This document shows positions 13,386-23,500 of a stretch of DNA of 64,000 bases, one piece after another. The stretch is from Coptis chinensis. Taxonomy: Eukaryota > Streptophyta > Magnoliopsida > Ranunculales > Ranunculaceae. The stretch's first letter is position 1; each line of letters begins with the position of its first letter. Below the pieces are notes generated by a model, which did not search any database, had not been told where the DNA came from, and saw nothing but the letters and a program-made list of their open reading frames with translations. The stretch covers positions 62,001-126,000 of the forward strand of contig JADFTS010000034.1 in the NCBI GenBank assembly GCA_015680905.1, read 5' to 3'. Position numbers and translations under genes: made by a program.

Positions 13386-14409
13386 TCACCTTCTCCACTT
13401 TTCAACCTCTCTCGAAGTTGCTCTGATTACCTTCTTGGTATTTACAACCAGCTCATCAATCAGAACGCCAAGCTCATCCCTGAAATTGACAAGAGAAAGC
13501 TAGAGTTGGAGATGACCATACTGATGGATAAGTGCACACCTTTAAAATAGAGTTCCTATGATACTTTCAATTGCCCTTTGAGCAGTCAGGGCAGCGCTAA
13601 TGCCCAAGACAGTATTCATAACTCAAAAAGATAAAGTTACTGAGAAACTAAAATTGCAAAACTAATACAAATTCAAAACTCAAAAAGATAAACTTACTGA
13701 GAAGGCAGATATCCAGGGCCATGGAATAACTTTCCAATATTGGTGTAGCGACGACTCTCATCGTGTGCAACTCCCCTTCCTACACCATAGCCAAATCCTA
13801 AACCAACTCCACATCCAGCACCAATACCAAATCCAAACTGTAACCCAGGTATCCCTGGACCTAAACCTGCACCTATGGAAACCATAGTAAGTCAGCAGCC
13901 ACAAACTCATTGAAGTACAGTAGACACTAAGTCCTAATTTCATTTGTGTCAGTAATCGCAACAAAAAAGTAAACTCTTTTGTTAATATCAGATAAATTTT
14001 TTCTGGTTTGATGCAACTAAAATCAGTAACTTGCTTCCTAAACTTGATCGTCTATCTAATAGAAAGATGTTCTGTAGCATTATCTCAGTGGTCGAATTAG
14101 TTATATATTGATTGAATGTCAATCGTGAAAACACTGTAACCCCAAACTGAAAATAGTTCAAGGAGTAGATGAGAAACTCCCCATTTGGTCGAAATAACTA
14201 GTCTTTTTTTAACAGCAATTGACTATTTCATAAACAATATCTCCAAAACAATGGGTACCTCCCATGAGACCGAAGCCGAAACCGACACCACAGCCGGCGC
14301 CGAAACCAAAACCAGGTCCCAGCTTTCCCAGCTGCTTTGTCTTGAGTTCTGGTAGCTTCCAGAACATTCCCTTCTCCTCGTTGTTGTTGCTGCTGCTGCT
14401 GCCGTTCAT
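13386..14409 (-). CDS. Small glycine-rich protein (TGD5-like repeat type), three exons
   Basis: Exons on the minus strand: 14409-14259, 13872-13698 and 13479-13386, giving 139 residues with correct GT-AG borders. The start MNGSSSSNNNEEKG was chosen because upstream in-frame Met codons lie in promoter-like sequence. Order: a hydrophilic N-terminus, MFWKLPELKTKQLGKLGPG, two tandem Gly/Cys-rich blocks (GFGAGCGVGFGFG and GFGIGAGCGVGLGFGYGVG), then KLFHGPGYLPS and a charged tail (DELGVLIDELVVNTKK). The alternating Gly with Phe/Val/Cys resembles the glycine-rich glycine-zipper proteins related to TGD5, a small chloroplast-envelope lipid-transfer component. The charged tail is not part of short TGD5, so it may be a separate subfamily whose function I cannot name. 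Stopping at the in-frame TAA after exon 2 would lose the tail. Confidence 0.75.
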
Positions 14410-14805
14410 CTTTCTTTCTCTCTCTCCCAGAGTCGTCTGAACAACACTCGGTGGGACGGAGAATACGACCACTTTGCGAGTGCGTTTGAGCATGACACGC
14501 GGCGCAATGCTCATTTTAATAATAATTAATAAGCCCATACACCCCAATTCGGCCTTTCTAAAAAAACCCGACCCGGTTCGAAACTGTGAACATTGAAACA
14601 CTCGACACCTGCTGTGAGCTACTACTTGTCCACTTGTCCTCTTGTTCTCCACCAAATGTTGAATTTCAAGAAATTAGTCCAAGGCCTATTTTCGAGTGAA
14701 AATCGCGATTTTTTTTAATCACTCTCAATGATAAATTTTGCTATAGGCTCTTTATTAGATGTCTTTTTGAAACTGCTGAACTCTAATTTAATCCCGAACT
14801 GGTAA
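14410..14805. promoter_or_regulatory. Upstream region of the glycine-rich gene
   Basis: Contains the 5' leader (CT/GA-rich sequence at about 14411-14430) and presumed promoter of the minus-strand glycine-rich gene. An uninterrupted reading frame extends upstream of the chosen ATG to 14655 but has no family features and is treated as chance. Confidence 0.4.
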
Positions 14806-15176
14806 CAATTTCTTAATGAAATAGATCCAACCTTGAAATTTTATTTAGTAATCCGGCCATTGCCAAATGGTAACTCATACTATTTTCATTAAGAATACTA
14901 CTCTAACACTTGATCTAATTTAATCAAATCTAAAATTTGGGTGAAAGTTTGAGTGAATTAAATTTTTGTTTCAGTTTTGGGTACTGGTTCGGGTGTTTGG
15001 TTCAATCTTACTATTGGGTTTAAGTCATGTTGATTTGCTAGAGAAAAGACTTTGGTGTCTCTCTTATCTTGCAGCAGACGTGAATTACAAAGTCAAAAGG
15101 GGTTGCAGGAGAGGGACAAGTATCCAGCATTGGCATTTTGCCAAACTGATCTTCAAAAAAATTTTAAATTCTGTTA
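14806..15176 (+). repeat. Diverged copy of fragments also present at 18.4-18.8 kb
   Basis: Two blocks recur in the same order at 18440-18475 and 18674-18770: a 32-bp block (taacaatttcttaatgaaat and following) and about 100 bp starting tctctcttatcttgcag. The second block looks like an exon behind an acceptor. Read after the AG it gives RRELQSQK here and KRELQSQKDNAEEEKLEHW in the other copy. The stretch between the blocks is not shared. The source gene is not recognised. This copy is the more decayed. Confidence 0.5.
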
Positions 15177-15349
15177 AAAAAGTCCAAATCATTTATGTTA
15201 TGCTTTGGAGCTCAACGTTATGTTTGATATAAAATGATTGGACCAATGATCTTTGGAAATTTGCTAGTAAGATGTCCCAAATTTTCAACAGGAACGGCTT
15301 TAGATGAAAATTTTAAAGGCAAAGTTGAAACGTTACCTGCCTAATAGCT

Positions 15350-15560
15350 TTTGTTTGTATTTGGGCTAGGATGGTCCTACCCCCTTAAGTGGGCAGGACA
15401 ATAGCAATCCTCGAGAGTCGAGACTAAGAGCCATAGTTATTAGGGGTGTAAAAAACCCTCAAGCCCTCAATCATTGGTCCGGTCCGACCCATGGGTCAAA
15501 AAAATCTTCAATTTTAAGCCCTCATGCAATTTGAGTACCCAATGAACCTTTTAAGGGCAA
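15350..15560 (+). repeat. Dispersed repeat, copy 1
   Basis: Resembles 16545-16740 in the same orientation: shared blocks include agattaagagccatagt-like sequence, aaccctcaag and aaaaatcttcaattttaa followed by gccctcatgcaatttga. It is strongly diverged and non-coding, probably the remains of an old mobile element. No terminal repeats were found. Confidence 0.5.
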
Positions 15561-16544
15561 GGGTTTGGGCTTAGATGTATAAAATGAATAAGATGGCCCT
15601 CAACTTACCCTCAATAGTCACAAACCTAATTAAGGTTCTTAATTTTTCTAAAAATTTATTTATATTTTGTTAAAAATATGTAATTGTATAAATAGCAAAA
15701 ATGAAAAGTATATTGCCCCATAAGTTAGGTGTTTTGTGTAGGATCCTCAATCGTTACATGAAAAATCTAGTTTAAAATAACAAATTTTTGAATCCCAATT
15801 GGATATGAATTCAGTATTCTTGTTCCATTTGTATAAACTTTAATAAAATATAGTTCAATTTAATGTGATATGATCTTTGTTATATGGTAAATGAAGTTTT
15901 TAATTAAGTTAAACTAATCAATACACAAGTTATTCTATAATCTACAACACATTTGATCATATTTTTAGTCTCATATACATTTTTATTGATTCATGGAATA
16001 CATGAAAGTTGGATAAAACCTAATAACGAAATTTTATTTTGAATTTTATTATCTTACAAATTTTAGTCAAATTATTAATTAAGAATATTAACCAAAGTCT
16101 AGATTTAAGAAAATCTATTATTTGGGCGTGATAATTAATTTAGTGAATTAAATAACAAGATTATCATTTTAAATGCTAGTTTAAGTTTGTAATCAATCTT
16201 GCTATTGGGTTTAATTCATGTAAATAGGGGTTGAGGTGAGGTTTTTTTTTCACAATTTTAATATTGGCCCTTATATGCCCACCCCTCACTACATGAGACT
16301 ACATACATGATCGGTCAGATTTCGGGCAAAAATCTTAAACCTCTTTTTTTTGATTAGTGTTTACAAGACAAAGCCGAAGATCCCTTCCCACATTCTCGGG
16401 CAGAATCTATGTTTGTGTAAAGGTAGTTTCATCGGGCACTCACCCTGAAAAAAACAGAAATATTACAAGTTTGCCATTTTCTAAAAAATATATATATTTT
16501 ATAAATTTTGAAGCCCAACAACAAGTCAAGCGGCGTTGAAGCGG

Positions 16545-16740
16545 TCGCTTGGATTTTTGTTTGTATTTCGAGTTAGATGGTCGTATCGTTTGAGTGTCTG
16601 TTTTCGAATAGTCAATCGCCATATCATCGAGATTAAGAGCCATAGTGATGTCGTTTGAGATAAAACCCCTCAAGGATTTTTAAAATTTAAGCGATATGGG
16701 TCAAAAATCTTCAATTTTAAAGCCCTCATGCAATTTGAAG
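16545..16740 (+). repeat. Dispersed repeat, copy 2
   Basis: Diverged partner of 15350-15560, sharing the blocks described there. Sequence between and around the copies (15560-16545 and 16740-17500) is AT-rich, with no recognisable gene. Confidence 0.5.
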
Positions 16741-18106
16741 GGCGAGCTTTTGGAAACCATCAACGTTTGGAGGGGTCGGGTACTAAAAAATTGAAAAATT
16801 CATTTTGTTTTTTGTCATTTTCATATCCTTGACAAAAACAATTAAGGCCAAACACAAATGTAAATTTATTTATATTTTGTTAAAACAAACTATACATCAA
16901 ATTTAAAACAAAACCAAACACAAATTATATTTTCAATTACATAATTCAAAACGATCCTCTAATGTTACAATTCAAAAACTCAAAATCTTGTATTAACTTA
17001 TTATATACAACTAATGAACAAACTTCTCCATGTAAAAAACAAAAAAAATATAAAGTGGGATAAGTCCTTGTAAGATAGTTATATACAAAATGACCTTTTT
17101 AATTCGTTCAACTTTTTCAAACAATAATTGCCTTGGTTTCCTCCAACACTCGAATTTCTTCCATTAGACGATAATATGGCGAATCAGTCACATGTAGCAT
17201 ATGCCATAGCCTTGACCCATCACCAAAACATCAGGATAATGACGATTACACTCCAATTACACCAAAAAATCAATTAAGTTTGTAACATAAGGTGCGCGCT
17301 CAAGCACGTTAGCCTTGCAACATGAGCCAAGACTGACCAAATTGTGATTAGCTTAAGAGAGAACCGAATATACGGAACATACAGAAGCTTGACTGCCTAT
17401 GCCTCAAATAGCATCCCTACTTGTAGACCAGTCAAGCTTGACCGAATAAACATGGGGAATGCTTGATGGATCTGGATAGATTCCCAAAAAAAAAAAAAAT
17501 GGAAAGAGACGGCAGGAGAGGATGAAGATAACTGGTTCGACTTGTTGTTTTTCTGTTTTTTTAAGCTGGGGGTATATTGGGCTTCATGGTGGGCTTGGGC
17601 TTGGACTGGAGGCTGCCCAATCGAATTTGGTGAGTGCCCAATACAGGACCTTGTGTAAAATACAATCAACCTCCACTCAACTAAAGTGGGAGGAGTTTTT
17701 ATGCACACGTGGGCTTGGTAATAATAGCCATAAAAACAAAGAAGAAAATGAAAAGGATTCAAAACAAAAGAAGGCGCGAGAGAGAGACGCAGGCAGAGAG
17801 GGTTACAGCTTTTCTGGTATTTTAACAATTTATTTCTTTTTAAAAGAAATGAACAATTCTCACTTCTCTATGCTAAGATTAATTTATTTTAAAAAAACAA
17901 AAAAAAAAAAAAAAGTTTAAACAGTTGTGTTCAACTAGGAAATTTCTGGAATTGGTGGAATCTTCTTTGTTGTAGTAAGAAAAACATTTGTGAGTTTTTA
18001 GTAACAGAGTGCTTTAAGAATGCCCCCTCGTGGTTGGTTGTTTCATCTCAAAAAAATATAAAAAAAAATAAAAAATGAGAAGACTCTTATCAATAGCGGA
18101 GGAGGT
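16741..18106. other. No recognisable gene
   Basis: AT-rich sequence with poly(A)/poly(T) tracts. A GA-rich patch at 17755-17800 (gcgagagagagacgcaggc) looks like a plant 5' leader, but no start codon or protein family could be tied to it. ORFs in this stretch (17397-17828, 17522-17920) lack family features. Confidence 0.4.
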
Positions 18107-18340
18107 GGAGGCACCTTTTCAATTATTATGACTCCTGAGATGAGTACAACTGCTGCAATCATGGTGATGGCGAGGAACCTGCCCCCGAAAGCCTTCTCGT
18201 TCCTCTCCACCTCAGAGTGGATCCTCCACTCTGAGGTGGAGAGAGGCCAGAAGGCTTTCGGGGGCAGGTTCCTCGCCATCACCATGATTGCAGCAGTTAT
18301 AATCATCTCAGGAGTCATAATAATTGACAAGGTACCTCCT
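18107..18340. repeat. Near-perfect inverted repeat of a KORRIGAN-like anchor exon
   Basis: Left arm 18107-18221 and right arm 18225-18340 are reverse complements with about 8 mismatches in 115 positions and a loop of only 3 bases (tcc). Each arm, read in its own sense direction, encodes the same membrane segment (FGGRFLAITMIAA and following hydrophobic residues). The right arm continues into the juxtamembrane and early catalytic part of a GH9 endoglucanase. A transcript crossing both arms would fold into a long, almost perfect hairpin. Confidence 0.9.
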
Positions 18341-19709
18341 CGCCATCACCACTCCCACCCTCCCCCGGACAACTACACTCTCGCTCTCCACAAGGCCCTC
18401 ATGTTCTTCAATGCCCAGAAATGTAACTACTCATATATAACAATTTCTTAATGAAATAGATCCAACCTTGTGTTGAGGTTGTTTGTCGGTCTTGGGTCTC
18501 CTGCTCTGTTTTTGTGGCCGGTTTATATGTGAGCCTTTTGTTGTTTAAGCATCCTAACAATTTCTATATTATTTCGCCTTCTGACATATTCCAAGATATG
18601 AACTGTAGACCTAATGCATTATGGAATAGAAATCTTTCTCCTCTCTTTAGTATTCCGTACAGAGACATCAATATTTGTCTCTCTTATCTTGCAGCAAACG
18701 TGAATTACAAAGTCAAAAGGACAATGCAGAAGAGGAGAAGTTGGAGCATTGGAAAAATGCCAAACTGATGAACCCGTGGAGCTTTAAATTCTGGGGGTAA
18801 CTAGTATTACCCCCAAGGTGGGACAAAAAGTTCTCCTTCGTGCAGGTTCTGCTGAACCGGTTGAGACTTTTCCTCAGCCCGGGTCATCCAGCTGAGGATA
18901 TTCTCCTCATATTGCACAGAAGTTCTGAGATAATGATGTGCTCATACTTACCTGTTTTCACAAGCTTCAATAGAACTAAAGGTTTGTCAATATCTGTTTT
19001 ATTTTCCCATATTGTTGGTATTGTCTAATGTCTTACCTCATGTTTACTGTTAAATTGTCGCAGGTGGTTTAATACAACTAAACCATGGAAGGCCGCAGCC
19101 CCTTCAATATGTTGTCAATGCTGCCTTTCTAGCTACACTATACAGTGATTATCTTGAAGCTGCAGATACACCAGGATGGTATTGTGGACCCAATTTTTAC
19201 TCAATAGAAGTGCTACGGGAATTTGCCAAAACCCAGGTGTGTAACCCCCTCATTTCAAACCCACTTTATCAGGTGATCTCTGATGAGCTATGTTATTTGG
19301 ATTTTGGCAGATCAATTATATCCTTGGTGAGAATCCTCGAAAAATGAGCTATGTTGTAGGTTTCGGTAATCTTTATCCAAAGCACGTTCATCATAGAGGA
19401 GCATCGATACCAAATAACAGGGTTATATATAATTGTAAAGGAGGATGGAAGTGGAGAGATAGTCCGAAGCCTAATCCCAACATAGTTGTTGGAGCCATGG
19501 TTGCAGGCCCGGACAAGAATGATGAATTTCGTGATGTACGTACTAACTACAACTACACTGAGCCCACGCTTGCAGGCAATGCAGGTCTGGTGGCTGCACT
19601 TGTGGCTTTGTCGGGTGACCGAACTGGGATTGATAAAAATACCATATTCTCTGCAGTTCCACCCATGTTTCCAACTGCCCCACCACCTCCTGCTCCATGG
19701 AAGCCTTGA
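18225..19709 (+). pseudogene. KORRIGAN-like GH9 endoglucanase, internally deleted and chimeric
   Basis: KORRIGAN is a membrane-anchored endo-1,4-beta-glucanase used in cellulose synthesis. The anchor exon ends at 18422 after PPPDNYTLALHKALMFFNAQ. The conserved central catalytic part is absent, replaced by about 400 bp that includes an unrelated exon-like block (18677-18770). Family sequence resumes in three exons with good borders: 18846-18981 ([20 protein letters not shown]), 19064-19236 ([34 protein letters not shown]) and 19311-19709 ([49 protein letters not shown], ending PPPPAPWKP). These three keep an open frame to the normal C-terminus, so the break is recent or the fragment is under some constraint. 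Because the nucleophile region and N-terminal cytoplasmic part are missing, it cannot make a normal enzyme. Confidence 0.82.
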
Positions 19710-19734
19710 TAGAGTTACCTGCAAATTATGATAT

Positions 19735-20153
19735 TACTACTTCAACTATGATATTGATATTTCTGGAAGTTTTGATTAAAAGCAACCTGCAAATTGGATC
19801 ATATATTTCTATAAGTTGTACTATTTTAAACAAAAACTATGTTAACCCATGTTGCGATATATGTACCATTTCATTCTGGGATTCTTGAGGGTTTTCTTCG
19901 AAATTTATGGAGATTTAGTACTTTGTGTGTAACCATTGGTTGTTACATTTACTGCTTAGTGATTTTCACTTCCCTTGTTTTTGTTGATTGTTGATTATTA
20001 CACAACTCCAGGTTCAAATATATCAAAAAGTGCTATTAAGGTGTTTCGACCAAATTGATTTTTCCTTTTCTATTTCTGTTCCAATTTCTTTCCAGATGTA
20101 CCAAAAGTGTAACCAGGTTGAGCAGTCCATCAGTATTCTAGAGGATTATATGA
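19735..20153 (+). pseudogene. Duplicated fragment of the TFIIIC gene (intron 5 to exon 6)
   Basis: A direct-orientation copy of 4799-5218: the 3' part of intron 5 with its acceptor and the first 58 or so bases of exon 6 (MYQKCNQVEQSISILEDYM). Roughly ten differences in 419 bp were seen by eye, so it is about 97-98% identical. It starts 25 bp after the stop codon of the KORRIGAN fragment and ends inside an exon, where an unrelated sequence brings a stop at once. It is non-functional as coding sequence, and the duplication is clearly younger than most repeats here. Confidence 0.93.
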
Positions 20154-20591
20154 ACTGTTAGGTTTTTGAGGGATCGGAGTGAATGTCAATCCCATGCTCA
20201 GACAATAGAAATTGCAACTCATTTGGAATTCTCCATTCATTGTCATGTATGATCAGATCAAGTGTAGTTATACATCCTTTCAAAATATATCACTACTCAG
20301 GTTCATGATCATATGCTGTAAAGATTGTCCATGTACCCAGTTATCCCTCAAAATATCAATTTTCTTACCATTACCTATGATCCAGTGAGTTCTCGGGAGA
20401 ACTTCAGCTATTGCCAGTTTGATCTATCCCAGACCATATGGTACTTGGTTTCAACGCAGAGTCTTTTTAGTTTGAATAATTTTTGCAAGTGAAAAAAAGA
20501 AGCCATACAACAAATTTTTATTTATTGGATCGAAGCCCATATTATTTTTTTCGACAACCTATCAAAGCCCATATAACCTCAACAAAAACTA
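20154..20591. other. No recognisable feature
   Basis: AT-rich spacer between the duplicated TFIIIC fragment and the 3' end of the cysteine-rich gene. The right part is presumably the 3' UTR of that minus-strand gene. Confidence 0.4.
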
Positions 20592-23500
20592 CTACAAACA
20601 GTGACAGCGACCTTCCAGGCAAGCCACGTCATCATTATCGCAACATGTTAGTATGCATTCTGTAGCTACTTTGCAATTGCACTGATCGTCAGCATCAGGA
20701 TGTACTAGTGTCACCATCTTCTCAAGTAAGCCCATGGATGTCACACATTCACATCGACCTTTCTGACATTTCCCGGTACATTCAAAGCAATTCGACCCAC
20801 ATCCAGAGTCGTCTTTACAAAGAACTTCATCAACACAATTTCTTTTTGCCTCCGCGTGGATCTTCATGGAGGGAAAACCTACAAATATATCCATATTACT
20901 AGTAGCATCATGACCAAGCTTTATTTTTCCTTTTATTTATGAGAATGAAAAAAGATAATAATAAATGATGCATATATTTTATTTTATAGTTTAAAACAAA
21001 TCTATATATAGCTATATATATATTAATAATAAAGCTCGCACTCAATATATTTTTAAAAATTCCATGTAAATTGAGAGAGTTCAACTTTGTTTACAAATTA
21101 CAATACTAAGAAAAAAAGGAATAAAAAACGGTAATTAAATCTCCTATTAATTAAAACGACAATCATTCTCTTATGAAAATGAGAATCACACTTCTAGATT
21201 AAGTCAATTGTTAAAATAGAATCCTTCCTTCATACTACTAAAAAACTGGTTGTTCAAGCACAATTAAGACATATATTTCAAGTAAAATGGGAATTCTTTT
21301 CTCCAATCAAAACAATAACAATATTAAAGCTCACATCCAATACAATTCTAAAATTCCACGTAAATGAATGCAAGAGAGTCCAACTTTATTTACAATACCA
21401 AGAAAAGAAAGAAAAAAAATAGGGATTTCTCCCTATTAAAATGGGAATCCTTCTCCTACTAAAACGATAATCACATTTTGTTGGAAATGTGAATGAATTT
21501 GTGTCCTCATGGGTTTGAACCCATGACCTTTTGTATCTACTACACTCTAATGTGGGGGCTTTAGTCAGCATTGGTTACTAAACTTAAGACTCTTAAGTTT
21601 ATATTGGTTGTGTCCTTATGGAGGGATAGTGTAGAGATATAAGGAGGTGCTCGTAGCGCTTACAAGGCCTCCTTGGTTTGGGAGCTCAGAAAACCTTAGT
21701 GCCGCCGGGGGTGCAAAACAAGCCCAGTACCCCCACACCGTCCCAAATCCACCCGATCTTGGGCTTGTTTTTCGTTTTTGGTCTTCTTTCCAAAACTGTA
21801 TGCTGTTACAAAATCTTTCCTTGATTAAGTGACTCTAGCCTTGAGTTACGTTTTTTGATCTATAAAACAAAGGTCTCTCCGTTTTTAAAAAAAAAAACAC
21901 AACGTTATTTTCCTCGATTAAAAACTTGTGCGGGGTATCTTTGAGAGTTCCGGAGACTGGTCATTGGTGGTGACACGCTCATCCATCGCTGCGTATCTTC
22001 GGGAGGCGACGGCTTGAGGTGGCGGCAACCATACCCGGCGTTTTTCGTCTTAAAGAAATTGTGCCGAAAGCACAATCCTCGATGATAAGTTTTACTTCCT
22101 TTCTTATTCTTGTTTTCGATACTAGATTAATACAATCTTAAGGCGAAAAATCGTTTGTCTAATAACGATCTGTTATTATCTAGTATTGTGCTCGTTATTG
22201 TTAATCTGCTAAGATGGAAAAGCCTAGTGGTAAGTCATCAAACCTCGAGATTTTTATGGCAGAAATTTTAAAATTTACCGGATGAAAATGCGGTTTTATC
22301 GACTACTCACTGAAATTGGTTGAATGGATTTCGATTGTGAAACCCGTTTACAATGAAAATGAAGATGAACACAGTGGATTACGGTGGTGTGGAGAGATGG
22401 GAAAAGAAAGATTATTTATGTAGAAATTATATACTTGATTGTCTTTCCCTTGATTTGTATGGCGTTTATCTTTGTGTAATGCATCTCTGAGAATTGTGGA
22501 GTTTACTTGATAAGAAGTATGCTCTTGAAGATCACGAGTTCTAAGAAGTTTCTTGTAGGAAAGTTTAAGAATTCAAGATGGAAGATGGGAAATGTTGTTG
22601 TTTCTCAAGTGGAGGGCTGCAAATAATTATTCATGAGATTTTTGCGGGAAGGTTATAAAAATCTGCAAAGGCTTCGGGTTGCTTCCATCATTGAGAAACT
22701 CCCTTCCTCGTGGAAGGAGTACAAAAAACGATCTCAAACATAAGAAGAAAGAGATGACCCTAGAAGATCGATCGTCAACCTTCGGATCGAGGAGGATAAC
22801 AGGAAGGCTGAAATCAATGTGGAGACTTGAGGAAATGAAGGCTAAGGCTAACCTGGTTGAAAGAAAATGCTTAAAAGATTTAATCAATTTATTTGTGTAC
22901 CGCCGAACACCATATGATCCTAGTATACATTTGACAAAAAATCTTTGGATTAGGTGTATCTCCTTTAGAGTTTTCTAGGGTTATAGGTAGTCTCATGTAT
23001 CTTATGAACTGCACTAGACCCGACATAGCTTCGCCGTAAAGCAAACTTAGTAGATACACCATAAATCCCAAAGAATGAGCATTGGGATGCTCTTATCGAG
23101 TATTGAGATATTTGAAATATACTTCAAATTATGGTGTTCATTATGGGCAGATATATCGGTATTGGCTTGAGGGTATGTGATGCCAATTGGATTCGATTCT
23201 CGGGAATCTAAATCCACTAGTGGTTATGTGTTCACTATGGCGGGGGGTGCGGTGTCTTGGAAATCATCTAAGCAAACTTGCATTGCCCGTTCCACTATGG
23301 AATCGAGTTTATAGCTTTAGACAAAGCTAGTGAGGAAGCAGAGTGGATCGGGGAATTTTTGATGGATATCCCGCTTTGGCCTAAAACCTGTTCCACTGTC
23401 TCTATTCTTTGTGATAGCCAAGCCGCTATCTTGAGGGCCAAAAATACTTCCTATAATGGGAAATCTCGACATATTCGCCGAAGACATAACACTTGTCGCG

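Noticed and set aside
14410-14655. N-terminal extension of the glycine-rich protein (in-frame Met codons upstream)
   Set aside because: The extension lacks family features and covers CT-rich leader and promoter-like sequence.
17397-17920. Overlapping ORFs on both strands before the KORRIGAN hairpin
   Set aside because: No family motif, low-complexity ends, and no link by splice sites to the KORRIGAN exon could be shown.
21505-21545. tRNA-like word gggtttgaacccatgac in the copia LTRs
   Set aside because: Occurs identically in both LTRs and no cloverleaf can be formed around it.
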